A DNA stretch of 64,000 nucleotides from Calliopum simillimum (Eukaryota > Arthropoda > Insecta > Diptera > Lauxaniidae). Below, one piece after another: positions 11,692 through 24,410 of this stretch; the stretch's first letter is position 1, and each line of letters starts with the position of its first letter. Location: positions 108,824,897 to 108,888,896 of the forward strand of contig OX638370.1 in the NCBI GenBank assembly GCA_951812925.1, in the 5' to 3' direction. The notes under the pieces are model-generated. The model did not search any database and was not told where the DNA came from. It saw only the letters and a program-made list of their open reading frames with translations. Made by a program: the position numbers and the translations under genes.

Positions 11692-14201
11692 AGTACCTGG
11701 AGACCGATCCCTGCTCGGTCAACAATCTGATCTTATTATTTTATTCGATGTTTTTATTCATAGCTATTTTTTGGTATGATATTCGTATCTTTTCACCTCC
11801 AATGATCATGCTTTCAAAATGATAAATTAACCGATGTGAATAATAATAAGAAAAAACTCGGATAATATCGAATGGTATAGAAAAATATCAAGAACTCCAC
11901 ATTTTTTTGGTGAAATAGAATGCCCTAAAATAAATAAATGGGATATGCCACGCACCCAAAATATTTCGTCTCTTGTATGGGGGCTGAAATATCTTATCAT
12001 CATACCTCGGAAAGTAAGAGACCTATTGGAAAAGTCCGCAAGGATATTTTGATAAGGAAGTATGTGGCTATTCGACGCCATTAATAAAAAAGGATTTGAC
12101 CTTTTCTTGTAGATACGCAGTAAGACTGAAAACAGCGTTTTCTTCAACTTCAAGCAAGGATATTTCAAAATCATGCAGGTATAATGACAGTTTTGCTGAT
12201 GAAGACGGATTCAGCGTCAAAAAGTGCATAAGACTACATAAAAGAAATAATAAGTTCATTCCATTTTTAAGTTTTTTAGTTTTTGGAACAGATGATGATT
12301 TACATTATTAGCTACCAACAATGAAAATACATGAGCTTACTGCTCAGTGTTTTTGAGTAAAACAACAATAAAAACACAAAAAACAAGGCAAAAATACACA
12401 TAAATAAAAAAAGCAAAAAAATGTATCGGAAGGCTGGCTTGCGTTACTAGTTTCGGGACCCACCACAGGTCAAAATTGACTATAATAAGTCAATTCCTCA
12501 TCAGACGCTTTGCCGACATCTTATAGAATTCTGCAAGCATACTTTATTTAACTTTTAGCATAGATTAGACGAGAATCACAGCTACAAGAAAAACACAGCA
12601 CATGCAAAAATTCCAATTACTTTGTTTTATCCCTTTATATGCATTGCCCTGCCGTTGTGAGTCATCGATATTATACTATTTTTGCATAGCGCTTCGTTTG
12701 CAAGGTTTTTTGCCGAGCGGGTACGACCTTGTAACAGACAAAAAGTGGGCGGGATCGAAGAAGTGCCACGCCCACTCTTCGGCCCTTGAAAATTTTAATT
12801 CAATATTACTCGAAAACGACTCCAAGAATTTTAATGAAAATTTAGGGGGGTTTACCTCTACAAACAAGGGTTATTATGTTATACACCGTTATATTGGGAA
12901 AACTCGTTGAAGGGCGTGGCACCGCCCACAAAAATATAAAACGGTATAAAAAGAAAACTAATAAAGCAAACATTCTGAAATTAACTGTGAGGAGCCTAAT
13001 TGCTAAAGGACATCTCTGATCTGAAAGTGGGCAAAATATCGCCGTTGCGCGTGGAACCTCCCATACAAGCAAAATACGTAAAATGCTATATCTCGCAAAT
13101 GTTACTAGATATTTTATTGAAATTTGGTATGTAGGTACTGCTTATCAATTTCTTTTAATAATCAAAAAGTGGGCGGTATCGAAGAAGTGCCACGCCCTCT
13201 TTTTAACCATTGAAAATTTAAATTCAGTATTACTCGAAAACGACTTCAATAATTTTAATGATAATTTAGGAGATGTTACCACTGCAAACAAGGATTAATA
13301 TGTGATATAACGTTTTATTAGGAAAATACGTTGAAGGGCGTGGCACCGCCCACAAAAAATACAATTCGCTAAAAAAAGAAAACTAATAAAGCAAACATTC
13401 TGAAATTAACTGTAGGGAGTCTACTTGCTATTAGGCACCTATGACCTGAAAGTGGGCAAAATATCGCCGGTGTGCGTGCAACCTCCCATACAAGTAAAAT
13501 ACATTAAATGCTATTTCTCACAAATGGTACAATATATTTTGATGAAATTTGGTATGCGGATCTGTATCATGAGTATCTAAAGCATAACGAAAAGAAGGCT
13601 CTGTTCAATAATTGCCACGCCCACTTTTTATCAAAATAAAAATTTTGGTTAATAACTCAGGTACAAAAAAACAATGGAATGAACTTTTTAATTCTTATAT
13701 GCACCCTTATGTGCTTTTTGACGCTAAATCCGTCTCCGTTGCAGAACTTTCATTACACCTGCAGGATTTGAAGAAAAAGTCAGTACAGCATAGCTACAAG
13801 AAAAGGTAAAATTCTTTTTTATTAATAACATCGAATGCCTCAATCTTTCTTATCAAAATATCGTTTCGGATTTTTACAATAGGACTCCATTTTCCGAATT
13901 ATGATCCTTTGAAGGTAAGATATTTCAGCCGCCATACAAATGACGAAATATTTTTGGCTTGTGGCATATCCAATTTATTTATTTTAGGGCATTCTATTTT
14001 ACCAAAAAATTTCTATACCATTCGATATTTTCCGAGTATTTTCTTATTATTATTCTCATCGGTTTATTTATCATTTTGAAAGCATGATCATTAGAGGTGA
14101 AAAGGTATAAGTTTCATAACAAAAAATAGCAATGAATAAAAACATCGACTAAAATAATAAAATCAGATTGTTGACCGAGCAGGGGTCGGTCTCCAGGTAC
14201 T
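11692..14201. repeat. 2.5-kb fold-back element with tandem repeats in its loop
   Basis: The left edge reads GTACCTGGAGACCGAT and the right edge is its inverse, ATYGGTCTCCAGGTAC with one mismatch. Inverted similarity then continues through CGGTCAACAATCTGAT, a TGATCATGCTTTCAAAATGA phrase and CGAATGGTATAGAAA. It reaches inward to about 12270 on the left and 13630 on the right, giving arms near 570 bp. The loop holds about 2.3 direct tandem units of about 421 bp. No transposase is visible. A target duplication is not obvious. Confidence 0.8.
12733..13700 (+). repeat. Tandem repeat of about 421 bp, 2.3 copies
   Basis: Copies begin near 12740 and 13161, at AAAAAGTGGGCGG followed by ATCGAAGAAGTGCCACGCCC, with a partial third near 13580. 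Each includes GGGCGTGGCACCGCCCAC (itself partly palindromic), AAAGCAAACATTCTGAAATT and a phrase CCTCCCATACAAG. Short frames in these units (12602-12910, 13083-13298) are related to each other only because of the repeat. Confidence 0.8.
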
Positions 14202-16597
14202 ATATATTTATAGAAACAAATATACAATTTTAGCACGTATAAGAAGAGAAGATAAGCACAAGATCTGTGCAATAACTAAGTGAATTTGTACAAGAGGGCA
14301 TGAGACCTCCCTTACAAGTAAAATTTTCAAAATACTGCAGTTCCGGTTATATAATTTTTAAAAGGCGGAAGTCATTAAAGAGGCAAAAGTAATGTCAAAC
14401 CCATCATATATATTATTTTAGCCATTTCTTTGATAACATTGCTTTTGTTCTTTTTTGACTTCGGCCTTTTCCACATTTGCCGATTCATATATCCTCTCAT
14501 GACAATGAAAATATTGGGTCTCCCAGTATGTGATTTCATTTAAAATTCTTACACAATTTATTTCTTCGGAGAAATTTATAACACGCATGTATATTTGTTC
14601 TCATTTTTTCTAAAATACTTATTTTTAACACATAAAATGCTTGACGAATGATCATTAAAAGATACCATTACAAATTTCATCTACTGAAAAATAAAAGTTA
14701 TCTTTTAAATGCGACATTTTATGTCAAAAAGATGTCAACTTTTTTAGATAATTCTCTGATAGTACAAGATATTTATTGAGAAATAAGAAACTTAGTACTT
14801 ACTACTGCATTTCAACTTAATCAGCACAAAATCTGCACTCCAGATAATTATGTATATTCAAATCAATAAGAGTGCTGTGTACCACTATAAAACAGATTAG
14901 GCCAACTTTAATTGGAATTAATCGCACATCAAGTATACGCTCGAAAAAGTCATAAGATTCCAGCCTCCGGTTTTTTAAATTCATTAAGAGGTAGCGCGAT
15001 TATTACACGACAGCGTCGATATTAATCGATTAACATCGATCGTTGCAACACACAGAAAAGAAAACAAAAAATACCGCTATTGATCTAGGAATCATTTTAA
15101 AGAATTATTAATAGCAACTAATTTTAAGCCGCTTGCGCAATTGTCCGTGTAAATGCATCATATACAGGCAGTCAGTTGTTGAGCGTCGCATGCGCATGCG
15201 TTCACATTACCCTCAGGCGCGCGCGTCTTTGATGTGCGATTTTTCGCAAGCAGTAAAAGCGTTTTATGTTTTCTTTTCCTACCACTAGCTGTGTTTAATA
15301 TTTGCAACTTTGTTGCATTTCTTTTTTCATTTCTTCATTGAATTATTGGTTGGATTCGATATTTGCTTTTAAAATTAGGTCTCTTCTCTTCTCTTCTTCT
15401 TTATTGACCATTGATATTTATGAGTATCGTTTGGGTGTATAAAATGTATTTGCCCCCAAACATATACAAGTGTGCGTGTGTCTATGTTTGTGTGTAAAAC
15501 TAACAAACGAGAAAATTTAAATGCCCCAGCGCCGTTTTGTGTCCATTAAACACACCTCACTTTAAATAGCCGATCATATAGTGATTTTTGTTGTTGTTGT
15601 TATTCGGTTCTTAAGTGCTCGTACTCTCATTGCACGTCATTGCACTTAATTGTGTGGAACGCTGTTACCGTTGGCTGCAGAAAAAAAAATGCAAGAAATC
15701 AACAACTGTTCAATGTTGCAGGACGACGTGTCGAAGTGCCCAAGCGGGCATATGCAATTTCGCAGAAATCTATTTGCTTTGTAGCTGTGTTTAATAAAAT
15801 AATTAGCTCATTTATTAAAATCGTTTAACATGAGTGTGCGGCTCCCGCTGTTTTGCTTCAGAATGACGGGTGTGGAATTACTTTTTTGATCGATATTTTA
15901 TTGGCAATTTAAGCATTTAATGCTTCCTAATGAACTTGAGCTTAGCAAGTAATTTTGCAAATTTTCTCGAATAAGAAAAAAACAAATTTTTTCTTAGGCA
16001 CTGATGTAATTGTAATAAAAGATGTTGTACTCGTTTGAAAAAAAAAGATCTTTAATGAATGGATAAATTACATACTAAACAAACAACTCTAACGTTAAGT
16101 ATTGGCGTTGAACCTACAATGTATCGAGAAACTCGATCATCTGAAAACATTGTGGAAACGCTCATTGGTACGAGAAATACTACTTAGAATATCATTTAAT
16201 ATCCAAGCGCTAGGGATCTGCACAAGACGTCTTGTTGCAGTTTGAAGACAATTCGTTTCAAGATAAGTTATATCTTGTACCCACTTTTTATTTATCAAAT
16301 ACTTCAGTTCAGTGTCCCTGCAAATGTCTTGACAGTAGTTGGATATGAGAGAAGAAAAACAAATACTGCACCGATATGTCTAGTTTGATTTGCTTTAGTT
16401 CAGTTGTGTGATGCTGTTTTGAAATATCTTAAGGGAGTATTTTTTGCAGAAAGCGGATTATAATTCTTCATAAGGTAGGATTTTTACAAAATGTGTGCAT
16501 CAAATATTGCAGAAAATATTTAATTTCTCTAACTCCAGCTCAAGTGTATGCAAATAATATCTTTTTATTAACAGTTCTTGTTACAAATTTTATAAAA
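14202..16597. other. Gene-free stretch with a GC-richer island near 15.2 kb
   Basis: No coding gene is supported. Around 15000-15260 the base composition changes (CG-containing words, GCATGCGCATGCG, GCGCGCGCG, and clustered ATCGAT/ATTAATCGAT words). A TCAGTT initiator-like match lies at about 15172. This could be a regulatory island, but nothing proves it. Confidence 0.35.
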
Positions 16598-17514
16598 ACT
16601 AGTAAGTGTGTTACCTTTGGTCTGGCCAAAAAATAATATACCCTACACTTCAGTATTTTGAAAATTTTGCTTGGTCGGAAGGTGCCATGCCTTCTTGACT
16701 ATATTGGAGGTGCCACACTCTCTTGTCCGAATTCTTTCAGTTTTTGCTCAAAGTTTGCAATTTGAGTGAAATTTGGTTGGGTTATCTCTAAAACCGCCAT
16801 CAGTATAACATTTTGAATTGTTTGCTTATATGAGAGGTGCTACGCCCTCTAGTTTTGATTCGCCTAGTTTTTGTCCAGTGTATGCAATTAATGTTCTTAG
16901 TGTTTGGCTGAAATTTGATTGGGTTATCTCAAAAAACGCTTTCAGTACAACTTTTTGCATCTTTTGCTTATATGGGAGGTGCGACGCCCTCTCGTAGGCG
17001 TTCACATTGCTTTTGCTCAGGGCTTGCAATTAAAGTTTAGTTAGATTATCTTTAAAAATGCCTTCAGTATAAAATTTTGAAACTCTTGCTTATATGGGAG
17101 GTGCCACGCATTTTGAATTTTTTGCTAGTATGGAAGGTGCAACGTCCTCTTGTCCGAATTCGCCTAGTTTTTGCTCAGAGCTTGTACATATTTACTATCC
17201 CTAGCTTTGAATATATTCTTTGTATGGGCGATAGGCGTGGCCGTTGACCGATGTCGCTCATTTTCAATCCCACGAGTTAACTTTGACGACGCAGGCAAAG
17301 TATCGAATTTCATTGAATTATATTGCTCAGTTTTCCCAAAAAATGTGTTTCCACGCACACTCAGCCAGCCAGTCAGACTGACGGATATGGCTATATCGAC
17401 TGAGGAGGTGACACTGATCAATAATATATATACTTTTCAATACCTGCCACGCCTCCTTCTTTGCGTTACAAACAGATGGACAAAGTGAATATACCCTGGG
17501 TGTAGGGTATAAAA
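16598..17514 (+). mobile_element. Non-autonomous repeat family T, copy 1
   Basis: It starts ACTAGTAAG, then TTACCTTTGG and TACCCTACAC, and ends GACAAAGTGAATATACCCTG and GTGTAGGGTATAAAA. Inside are degenerate tandem units of about 125-145 bp, each with GGGAGGTGCCACGCCCTCTT-like and GAATTCGCC...TTTTTGCTCAGAGCTTGCA-like phrases. Copies 2 (38757) and 3 (47833) share both ends. No open frame suggests a protein; the 85-105-codon frames are shadows of the repeat. Flanking TATAAAA on both sides may be a target duplication. Confidence 0.75.
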
Positions 17515-18350
17515 TGGTAGTATTTTTTCGGTTTATAAAAATTGTAAAATTCTCCGATCGCAGCACCTTCGACATCACTGGTTCAGTTCAGTGCATATGC
17601 TGTAGTAGTGAATACAACAAAAGGATACTTTTGTGGCAAAAATAGTTTTTTGCTCTCCTCTTGTGCCTATTTATTGTAAACGCTCTCTCTCTCTCATTCG
17701 CGAAAATGTTTGAAAGTTACAATTCTGGGTTACCAATGCCTTTCAAATTGCAAGAGTTACCACGTCATTCATTTTACTGTAAGTGTTATGCACTGACCTG
17801 AAATATTTATTAAATCAGTTTTTTACTACACTGATAAAACAAACATTATAATTTAGTGTCAAATTAAATAAGTGTACAGTGAAGATTTGAATCTTGAATT
17901 TTTTAATCAAATACTTCAAATTCAGTTCAATGTAAAATGTGCGGTTAAAAAAAGTACACTATATTTTAAGATTTCCTGTGCAGGTCCTTAATATCTACCT
18001 TGTTTAAGACAAAGGTGTAAGGTTCTTGGTCTTGTTGGTCTTATGTGCTACATATTCACCGCGATATTCAAATAGATTTGGAATAGACCTATTTGTGTAT
18101 TTTTTACATAAAATTTTTTATATGAAAACTATATGTAACGTTTTGGCGCAAAATATACTGAACAAAATTTTACAATTATTATTTAAAAATAACATATTTT
18201 GGCTAATGAGAAAACTGGCATGCTTAGTTTTTGGTTCCTTAATTAAAAATATTTATTATGGTTTAATTTTTAGAAAAAAAAAATATGTGCTTAAGCACAA
18301 AAATTTTTGCCCACATTTTCGTCGGTAATGCTTATGTTCCTTCTTGAATT

Positions 18351-18383
<33 letters not shown>

Positions 18384-20139
18384 ATAATAATCGAGTTTAG
18401 CTACTGCAGCTAATAGCCTTCTTAGCCAATTAGCAAAAAAAGGCTATAAATTAAATTTTTAGCTTTTTATAAAACTTTCTGAAATATGGGATAAAAACCA
18501 TGCAAGTTATATTTTGTTTCGTATCCCGTAGCTATATCACACTTTCACAACATACCGCTCTAGCCTATATGTACATAAATATGTAAGAGTGTTTTCATAC
18601 ACCTGCATAGAAATATTCATACAAATCAGAGATGGGATGTTTGAAAAAATTTTGTGTTATTATTATTTTTTTTTTGTTATTCTTTATGAGAGAATATAGA
18701 ATTTGATGTTGCAAAAGTGATTTCATAATGAAAAAACGCTGAAGAAATTAATGTGTACTAGAATCGCCCAGTGGTCAAAATTCGACCACAATGTATGTAT
18801 TATATAATTTTGGTACTTTTTGGCCATTTTTTGTACTTTTTTTTTGCTATTTGGTACGAAATAGAAAAGCTCTTTAATCATCTCTACTTAGTATAATTTA
18901 GGCAAAACAAAAAACATGTTATTCTTTTTGTCTTTTTCTTTGTGCTTTATCCTTTTATCAGCTCTGTGTGACCGTGTCTTTTGCTGCTGTTTGCATTGAA
19001 AAATTTGTGTTTAATTTTACCTGGCTTGAAGTCAAAATATTAACATAATTTTAACTTTGTGCACATCTACATACAAATACCTTTATAATAGTGTATAATT
19101 TAACGTCTTACTCCATTTCTAACATAGTAAAAAAAGATGGACAAGCCTTTGCCTTGCATATTAATAAATAGATAACTACCCATGAAAAATTAAACGAAAC
19201 CCGTGTAACGCTGGGCAAAAGAACTATGTAGTTAGTTATAAAATTCACTTTTACTTATAAGAGGGATCTGGCATTTTTCCATTTCCAGGTTCAACCAGAA
19301 AGCTGATCATAGTGAAACTTAATGCAAGAATTTTCTAATACTTTCTAAATCAATCTCAACCTCAATTAAGAGATAAATGATAAATGTTGTGAAACTCAGA
19401 AGTATAAAATTTTGAAAAATTTACAAAATCCGCAAAGAAAACATGATCCAATTTTAAACAAAAAATAGAAAAACAACTTTCAATATTGTACGAGTATCTA
19501 AAAAATTCAGAGCAACAATGATCAACACCAAAACAAATTTTTTAGTTTTCTTCTTCATCTTCTTTTTCCAGATGCCATGATAATTAATTTGTTTGACATA
19601 ATTTCAAATGATCGAACAAAAAAAAAAAAAAAACAACGGCAACAGTTTGAGAATCTTAAAAAGTGATCGCGGCAAAACAGCAATTGTAAACAACTTCTTG
19701 CCATTAAAAGATAAGAGACCCAGCTAAATTGAAACAAAAGCAACAAAGCCAACAAGCCACAAAATTTATTGCTGGCGCTATTTAAAGTGGTCGACAACAA
19801 CAACAACAAACCAGACCAGGAAGAAGAGATTTCGTAAATAGATCCAGATTAGATTGTTGATTGTTGTTGTTTTATCATGATGACGATCAATGAATAAAGA
19901 TGTTTGTGCTCAAGAAAGACACTATGTCGATGATGTAGTTGAATATATCGTACATTTTAACATGGAACACAGGAAAAGTTGCCGATACCATTGAGTTATT
20001 GCCGCTGTTGTTGTGATTTTGATTATCTTCCATTGTTGCAAAGTTGCGATTGCATGCTGTGTTAGCACTTTTTCATCAGTGTTGGCTGAATTGATTATTC
20101 GCTTTGGATTTATGTATCAACTAAGGAATAAACCGTGGA
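17515..20139. other. Gene-free AT-rich stretch
   Basis: No gene is supported. A run of about 30 T lies near 18350-18379, followed by AAT repeats. ACA and GTT runs lie near 19795-19810 and 19860. The 84-100-codon frames here are low-complexity. Confidence 0.5.
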
Positions 20140-21835
20140 TATTTACAAAATTCTTTAAAAAATGTCGTGAGAGTTAATATTTATTTATATAACTAAAAAA
20201 AATATCATGAAATTTAAATTGGAAAAATTTTTTCAACAAAAAAAATATGATGGTAAAAATGATAAAATTGATAAGGAAATTAAATGAAAGTCATGGAAAC
20301 TAAAATCAAAATTAGAGAAAACTAAAAATATATCAGGCTCTGTCAAAATTTCATGAAATTTCTTAATTAAATAACATGAAATGAAAAGGCTTCAAAAAAA
20401 TGTTTAAAAAAATATCATAAAAAAACAAAAAACTAGTATGCGAGTTTTTAAAAATACTCAGAAATATAAAAAAGTCTAAGAAAAATATCATGAAAAATTA
20501 CAAAAATAGCATGAGATTTTTAAAAAAACCAAAGTCAAAATTTCATAAAACTAAAAAAATTACAAGCCTTGAAAAAATTTGATGAAATTTTTTAATTAAA
20601 TATCATGAAATTAAATTTAAAAGAGAATATTATAAAAACAACTATCATGCGAGTTTTTAAAAATACTCCGAAACATAAAAAATAAGGAAAATGTCATGAA
20701 AAAATTACAAAAATAGCATGTGATCTTTAAAAAACCAAAGTCAAAATTTCATAAGACTAAAAAAATTAAAAGCCTTGAATAAATTTAATGAAATTTTTTA
20801 ACTAAATATCATGAAATTAAATTTTGAAAAATATATAAAAAAACTATCATGCGTTTTTAAAAATACTCAGAAATATAAAAAAAAAAATAAAGAAAATGTC
20901 ATGAAAAAATTACAAAAATAGCATGTTAGTTTTAAAAAACCAAAATCAAAATTTCAGAAAGCTAAAACATTACAGAAATTTTGAAAAAAAATATCATGAA
21001 AAGAAAAACTAGCATGCGAGCTTTTCAAAATACTCAGAAATATAAAAGAGTCTAAGGGAAATATCATGAAAAAATTACAAAAGTAGCATGAGATTTTTAA
21101 AAAAAACCAAAATCAAAATTTGAGAAAACTAGAAAAATAACAGAAATTAAAAAAAAAAAAACATATCATGAAAAGAAAAACTAGCATGTGAGTTTTTAAA
21201 AATACTCAGATATGAAAAAGAGTCTTAGAAAAATATCATGAAAAATTACAAAAATAGCATGAGATTTTTAAAAAGACCAAAGTCAAAATTTCATAAAACT
21301 AAAAAAATTACAAGCCTTGAATAAATTTGATGACATTTTTGAACTATATATTGTGAAATTAAATTTTGAAAAAAATATCATTAAAAAACTATCATGCGTT
21401 TTTAAAAATACTCAGAAATTTAAAAAAGTCTAAAAAAATATAATGAAAAATTACAAAATAGCATGAGATTTCTAAAAAAAAGCCAAAATCAAAATTTCAG
21501 AAAACTAAAACATTACAGAAATTTTGAAAAAAATATTATGAAAAGAAAAAACTAGCATGCGAGTTTTTAAAATTACTCAGAAATATAAAAGAGTCTAAGG
21601 GAAATATCATAAAAAAATAACAAAAATAACATGAGATTTTTAAAAAAAACGAAAATGAAAATTTGAGAAAACTAAAAAAATAACAGAAATTTAAAAGAAA
21701 AACATATCATGAAAAGAAAAAACTAGCATGTGAGTTTTTAAAAATACTCAGATATATAAAAGAGTCTAAGAAAAATATCACGAAAAAATTATAAAAATAA
21801 CATGAGATTTTTGAAAAAAAAAAACATAAAAATGC
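20140..21835. repeat. Satellite-like array with a higher-order repeat of about 545 bp
   Basis: The marker GCGAGTTTTTAAAAATACTC and close variants occur at 20440, 20649, 20851, 21016, 21188, 21396, 21559 and 21730. Spacings are 209, 202, 165, 172, 208, 163 and 171. Markers three apart are therefore 542-545 bp apart, a higher-order unit of one long (about 205) and two shorter (about 165 and 172) monomers. Monomers also share AAATATCATGAAA, ATAGCATGAGATTTTTAA and AATCAAAATTTCA. The array is extremely A-rich and non-coding. Confidence 0.85.
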
Positions 21836-22054
21836 ATTTATAAAATAGAAAAATATATGGAAGGACGTTAGAGGGTAAGGAGTGGAAATAAAGTTTATTT
21901 TTCCTTTTCAATATATTTTTGCTTATACATTTTTTATATGATTTTTGGTGTCATAAATCTTTGAATTATAGTCAAACAAATGAGTCAATCGTTAATGAAA
22001 TCTCAAATATGAATCGGGTACCCCGCTATAAATCTCCTTACCAAGCAAGGAAAA

Positions 22055-23277
22055 ACAATGAATTACTCTTGTCCGAGTAAAACTTTTATTTACAAATGGC
22101 ATAACCTCTTTGGGTAAGGCACGGGCTCACTTGAAGACGGCCCACGAAAAACCAATACAGAAAAATTCCCGACTAAAGAAGACACAGCTCGCAGAGTTGG
22201 TTGAAGTATCAGATACAACCATTTTTAAAATTCCTTACAATAACCTTGGCATAACTAAAGTTAGCGCAAGATGGGTGTCGAGACTACGAAGCCTCAAAAA
22301 AAAAAAGCTTGAGAAGTAGTCTCGCGATTTTTTGGCCTTCTGTAGCAAAGACAGAGATGAAGTATTGGCTCGAACTGTTACTGGGTTCATCATTTTGAAT
22401 CTGAGTGACCAGAGAAAAAAAAAGCAGACCTTGAAATAAACTTTTTTAAAAGTTTTTTTTTACTGAAAATTTTATTGTACCAATCGATGAGGTAAGGTCG
22501 AAAATAGATTTCGGACATGACCAAGGGTGTCTCCCACCCCTCTTAGAAACCGATTTGAGCCCATCTTAGTAAAAAAAATTTTACACCAATCGATGAGGAA
22601 AGGTCAAAAATAGATTTTGGATAAGACCAGGGGTGTCTCCGACCCCTCTAAGTGACCGACTTTGGCCCATTATTGAAAAAAAAAAAATGTATTGCACCAA
22701 TCGATGGGGATAGGCCGAAAATAGATTTTAGACATGACCAGGGGTGTGCCCGACCCTCTAAGTGACCGTTATGGGGTTATTTTTGTAAAAAAAATTTAAA
22801 GCACCAATCGATGAGGTAAGGTCGAAAATATATGTTGGAAAATAATGCCGATAGTCTTTTCGGCCTTGGAAGGAAATCTCTTGATCGATTACAAATATAA
22901 AAGTGTCTACAAAACCGGAGAATACCACGCATCAATTATAGAGTGGTTAAGGGAAGCCGTCAGAAAAAATTAATAGGAAAATTGACCTTCTGCACGGCAA
23001 CGCACCTGTTTACAATGACCGCCCTGCAGAAGGTGGGCTTCGAAATTCTAGCTCACTCACATTATAGTCTTAACTTGGATCTCAGCGACTATTTCGTAAT
23101 CCCAAACTTGAAAAAAAAACTTCGTCGATAGAAATTTTCAAGTGATGAAGAAGTCAAGGATTCGGTTTCAGTTTTTTTTTTTCAGACAAAGATAGAACTT
23201 TTTTTTTTTTCGAAGAGATATACATAAGTTAATTGAAAGATCCGGAAAATGTAGAATATATTGAGATGAAAATATAG
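22055..23277 (+). pseudogene. Decayed mariner (DD34D) transposase
   Basis: Pieces in successive frames match mariner transposase order: CPSKTFIYKWHNLF at about 22070; VSDTTIFKI and GITKVSARWVSRL around 22230-22290; a Glu/Arg-rich SRDFLAFC...DEVLARTVTG piece at 22322-22385; EGNLLIDYKYKSVYKTGEYH near 22880-22935; HYSLNLDLSDYFVIPNLKKK at 23057-23118; and a KFSSDEEVK...FF C-terminal piece to about 23270. Many stops and frameshifts interrupt it. The catalytic SPDLAPSD-type motif has become SLNLDLSD, so the copy is inactive. The middle is displaced by a tandem array. Terminal inverted repeats were not found. Confidence 0.75.
22456..22845 (+). repeat. About 110-bp tandem repeat inside the mariner pseudogene
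   Basis: The word ACCAATCGATGAGG or a close variant occurs at about 22479, 22585, 22698 and 22804. Each is followed by ATAGATTT, GGACATGACC and a CCC-rich phrase. That gives three full units and a partial fourth with spacings of about 106-113 bp. It sits exactly where the mariner reading frame is interrupted. Confidence 0.8.
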
Positions 23278-24245
23278 AAAAGTAAAATTAAAATCATATT
23301 TTTATTTTCACTTCTCACCTCACATATCTGACTAAAAAACGTCCCCTCGTAAGTAAATCATAATTTTTATAGGGTAATCACAAAACTTTATAAATTTTAC
23401 CACTAAAATATAGAAATGTATTGTATAAAAAATACTATCATGGAATATTCAGAAAATAGCAAGATAATTATAGAACATATCATGAAATTTTTAAAAATAA
23501 AAACGGTTTTGATAGATAAATGGTGATAACACGCTGGAACAGAGAATAGAGTCATTTCGGAATATCTACAAAATTTGTACATTGAAGATCACATAAAACA
23601 AAAACATAAACTCATATAAAGCGAAAAATTATGTCAATTTCAAAGAATTTTAGATAAGCTCTCAGACCAAATAAAATGCATACAACAAGAAAAAACAAAA
23701 AATTCGACTAACAAGCGATTAAGTAGTCACCCAACACCATTCAATTGAAATTAAATAAATCGATTTAGTTTATATTGCTGTTTAATGACGAAGAATATTC
23801 TACGATATATCTTTCTTTCGATTTCAGAATACTCAGAACTCATTTTTATTCATTTGTTTTCATCAAGATCAACGCATTGCAGCGATGCGATTAAGATTAA
23901 GCGATCACTTTGTATTGGATGCTGGCTGCCTAAGAGGATCAAAATTATCTTGATCACTTAGATACATACGAGAAGATCATAGAAATGAATTAAGCCACAG
24001 CAACAACAACAACGGCAACAATTTGATTTGTGTACCGTTGAAGTAAAATTGACTTTGCGGTTCTTTTTTTTTTAATTCATTTTGCAATGCAACTTTATCC
24101 AAGAAGTTTAATTAATATGCTTAATAATCGTGCACAACGTTCAGTACATACATACTTACATATATAACATGTGTTGTGTTGACACTTTAATTGGGTTAAT
24201 AATTATGAAATTATATTTTCATTCTTTTCTCCATTTTTCTTACAG
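23278..24245. other. Gene-free stretch
   Basis: No gene or recognisable element is supported between the mariner pseudogene and the exon-like block at 24246. A CAACAACAACAACGG run lies at about 24001. Confidence 0.4.
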
Positions 24246-24410
24246 ATTTTTCCACATTTGGTGCTTGGACTTTTCTTTTTCATACTGTGATATCTGACAA
24301 GAAGAATCGCTTAATCGCATTAAAGCGGTGCTACCGGATTTCTGTGGAAAGTGTTGCAAGTGGCATGATGTTCAAGATAAAACTGGGGTATTTTTTTTTC
24401 AGTGATAGAG
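24246..24410 (+). other. Exon-like block with strong splice sites
   Basis: A pyrimidine-rich acceptor TTTTTCTTACAG precedes 24246 and a strong donor GAG|GTAAGTG follows 24410. One frame stays open through all 165 bp and includes FGAWTFLFHTVISDKKNR and YRISVESVASGMM; I recognise no family. It could be an internal coding exon, a UTR exon, an lncRNA exon or chance. No partner exons were found in this window. The 147-codon open frame that runs past the donor is probably partly intronic. Confidence 0.3.

Noticed and set aside
20140..21835. CRISPR-like array
   Set aside because: The repeats are long, diverged and A-rich without unique spacers, and the DNA is eukaryotic; it is satellite-like.
22456..22845. 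CRISPR-like array at regular 110-bp spacing
   Set aside because: Whole units including the spacers are similar, as in a tandem repeat.
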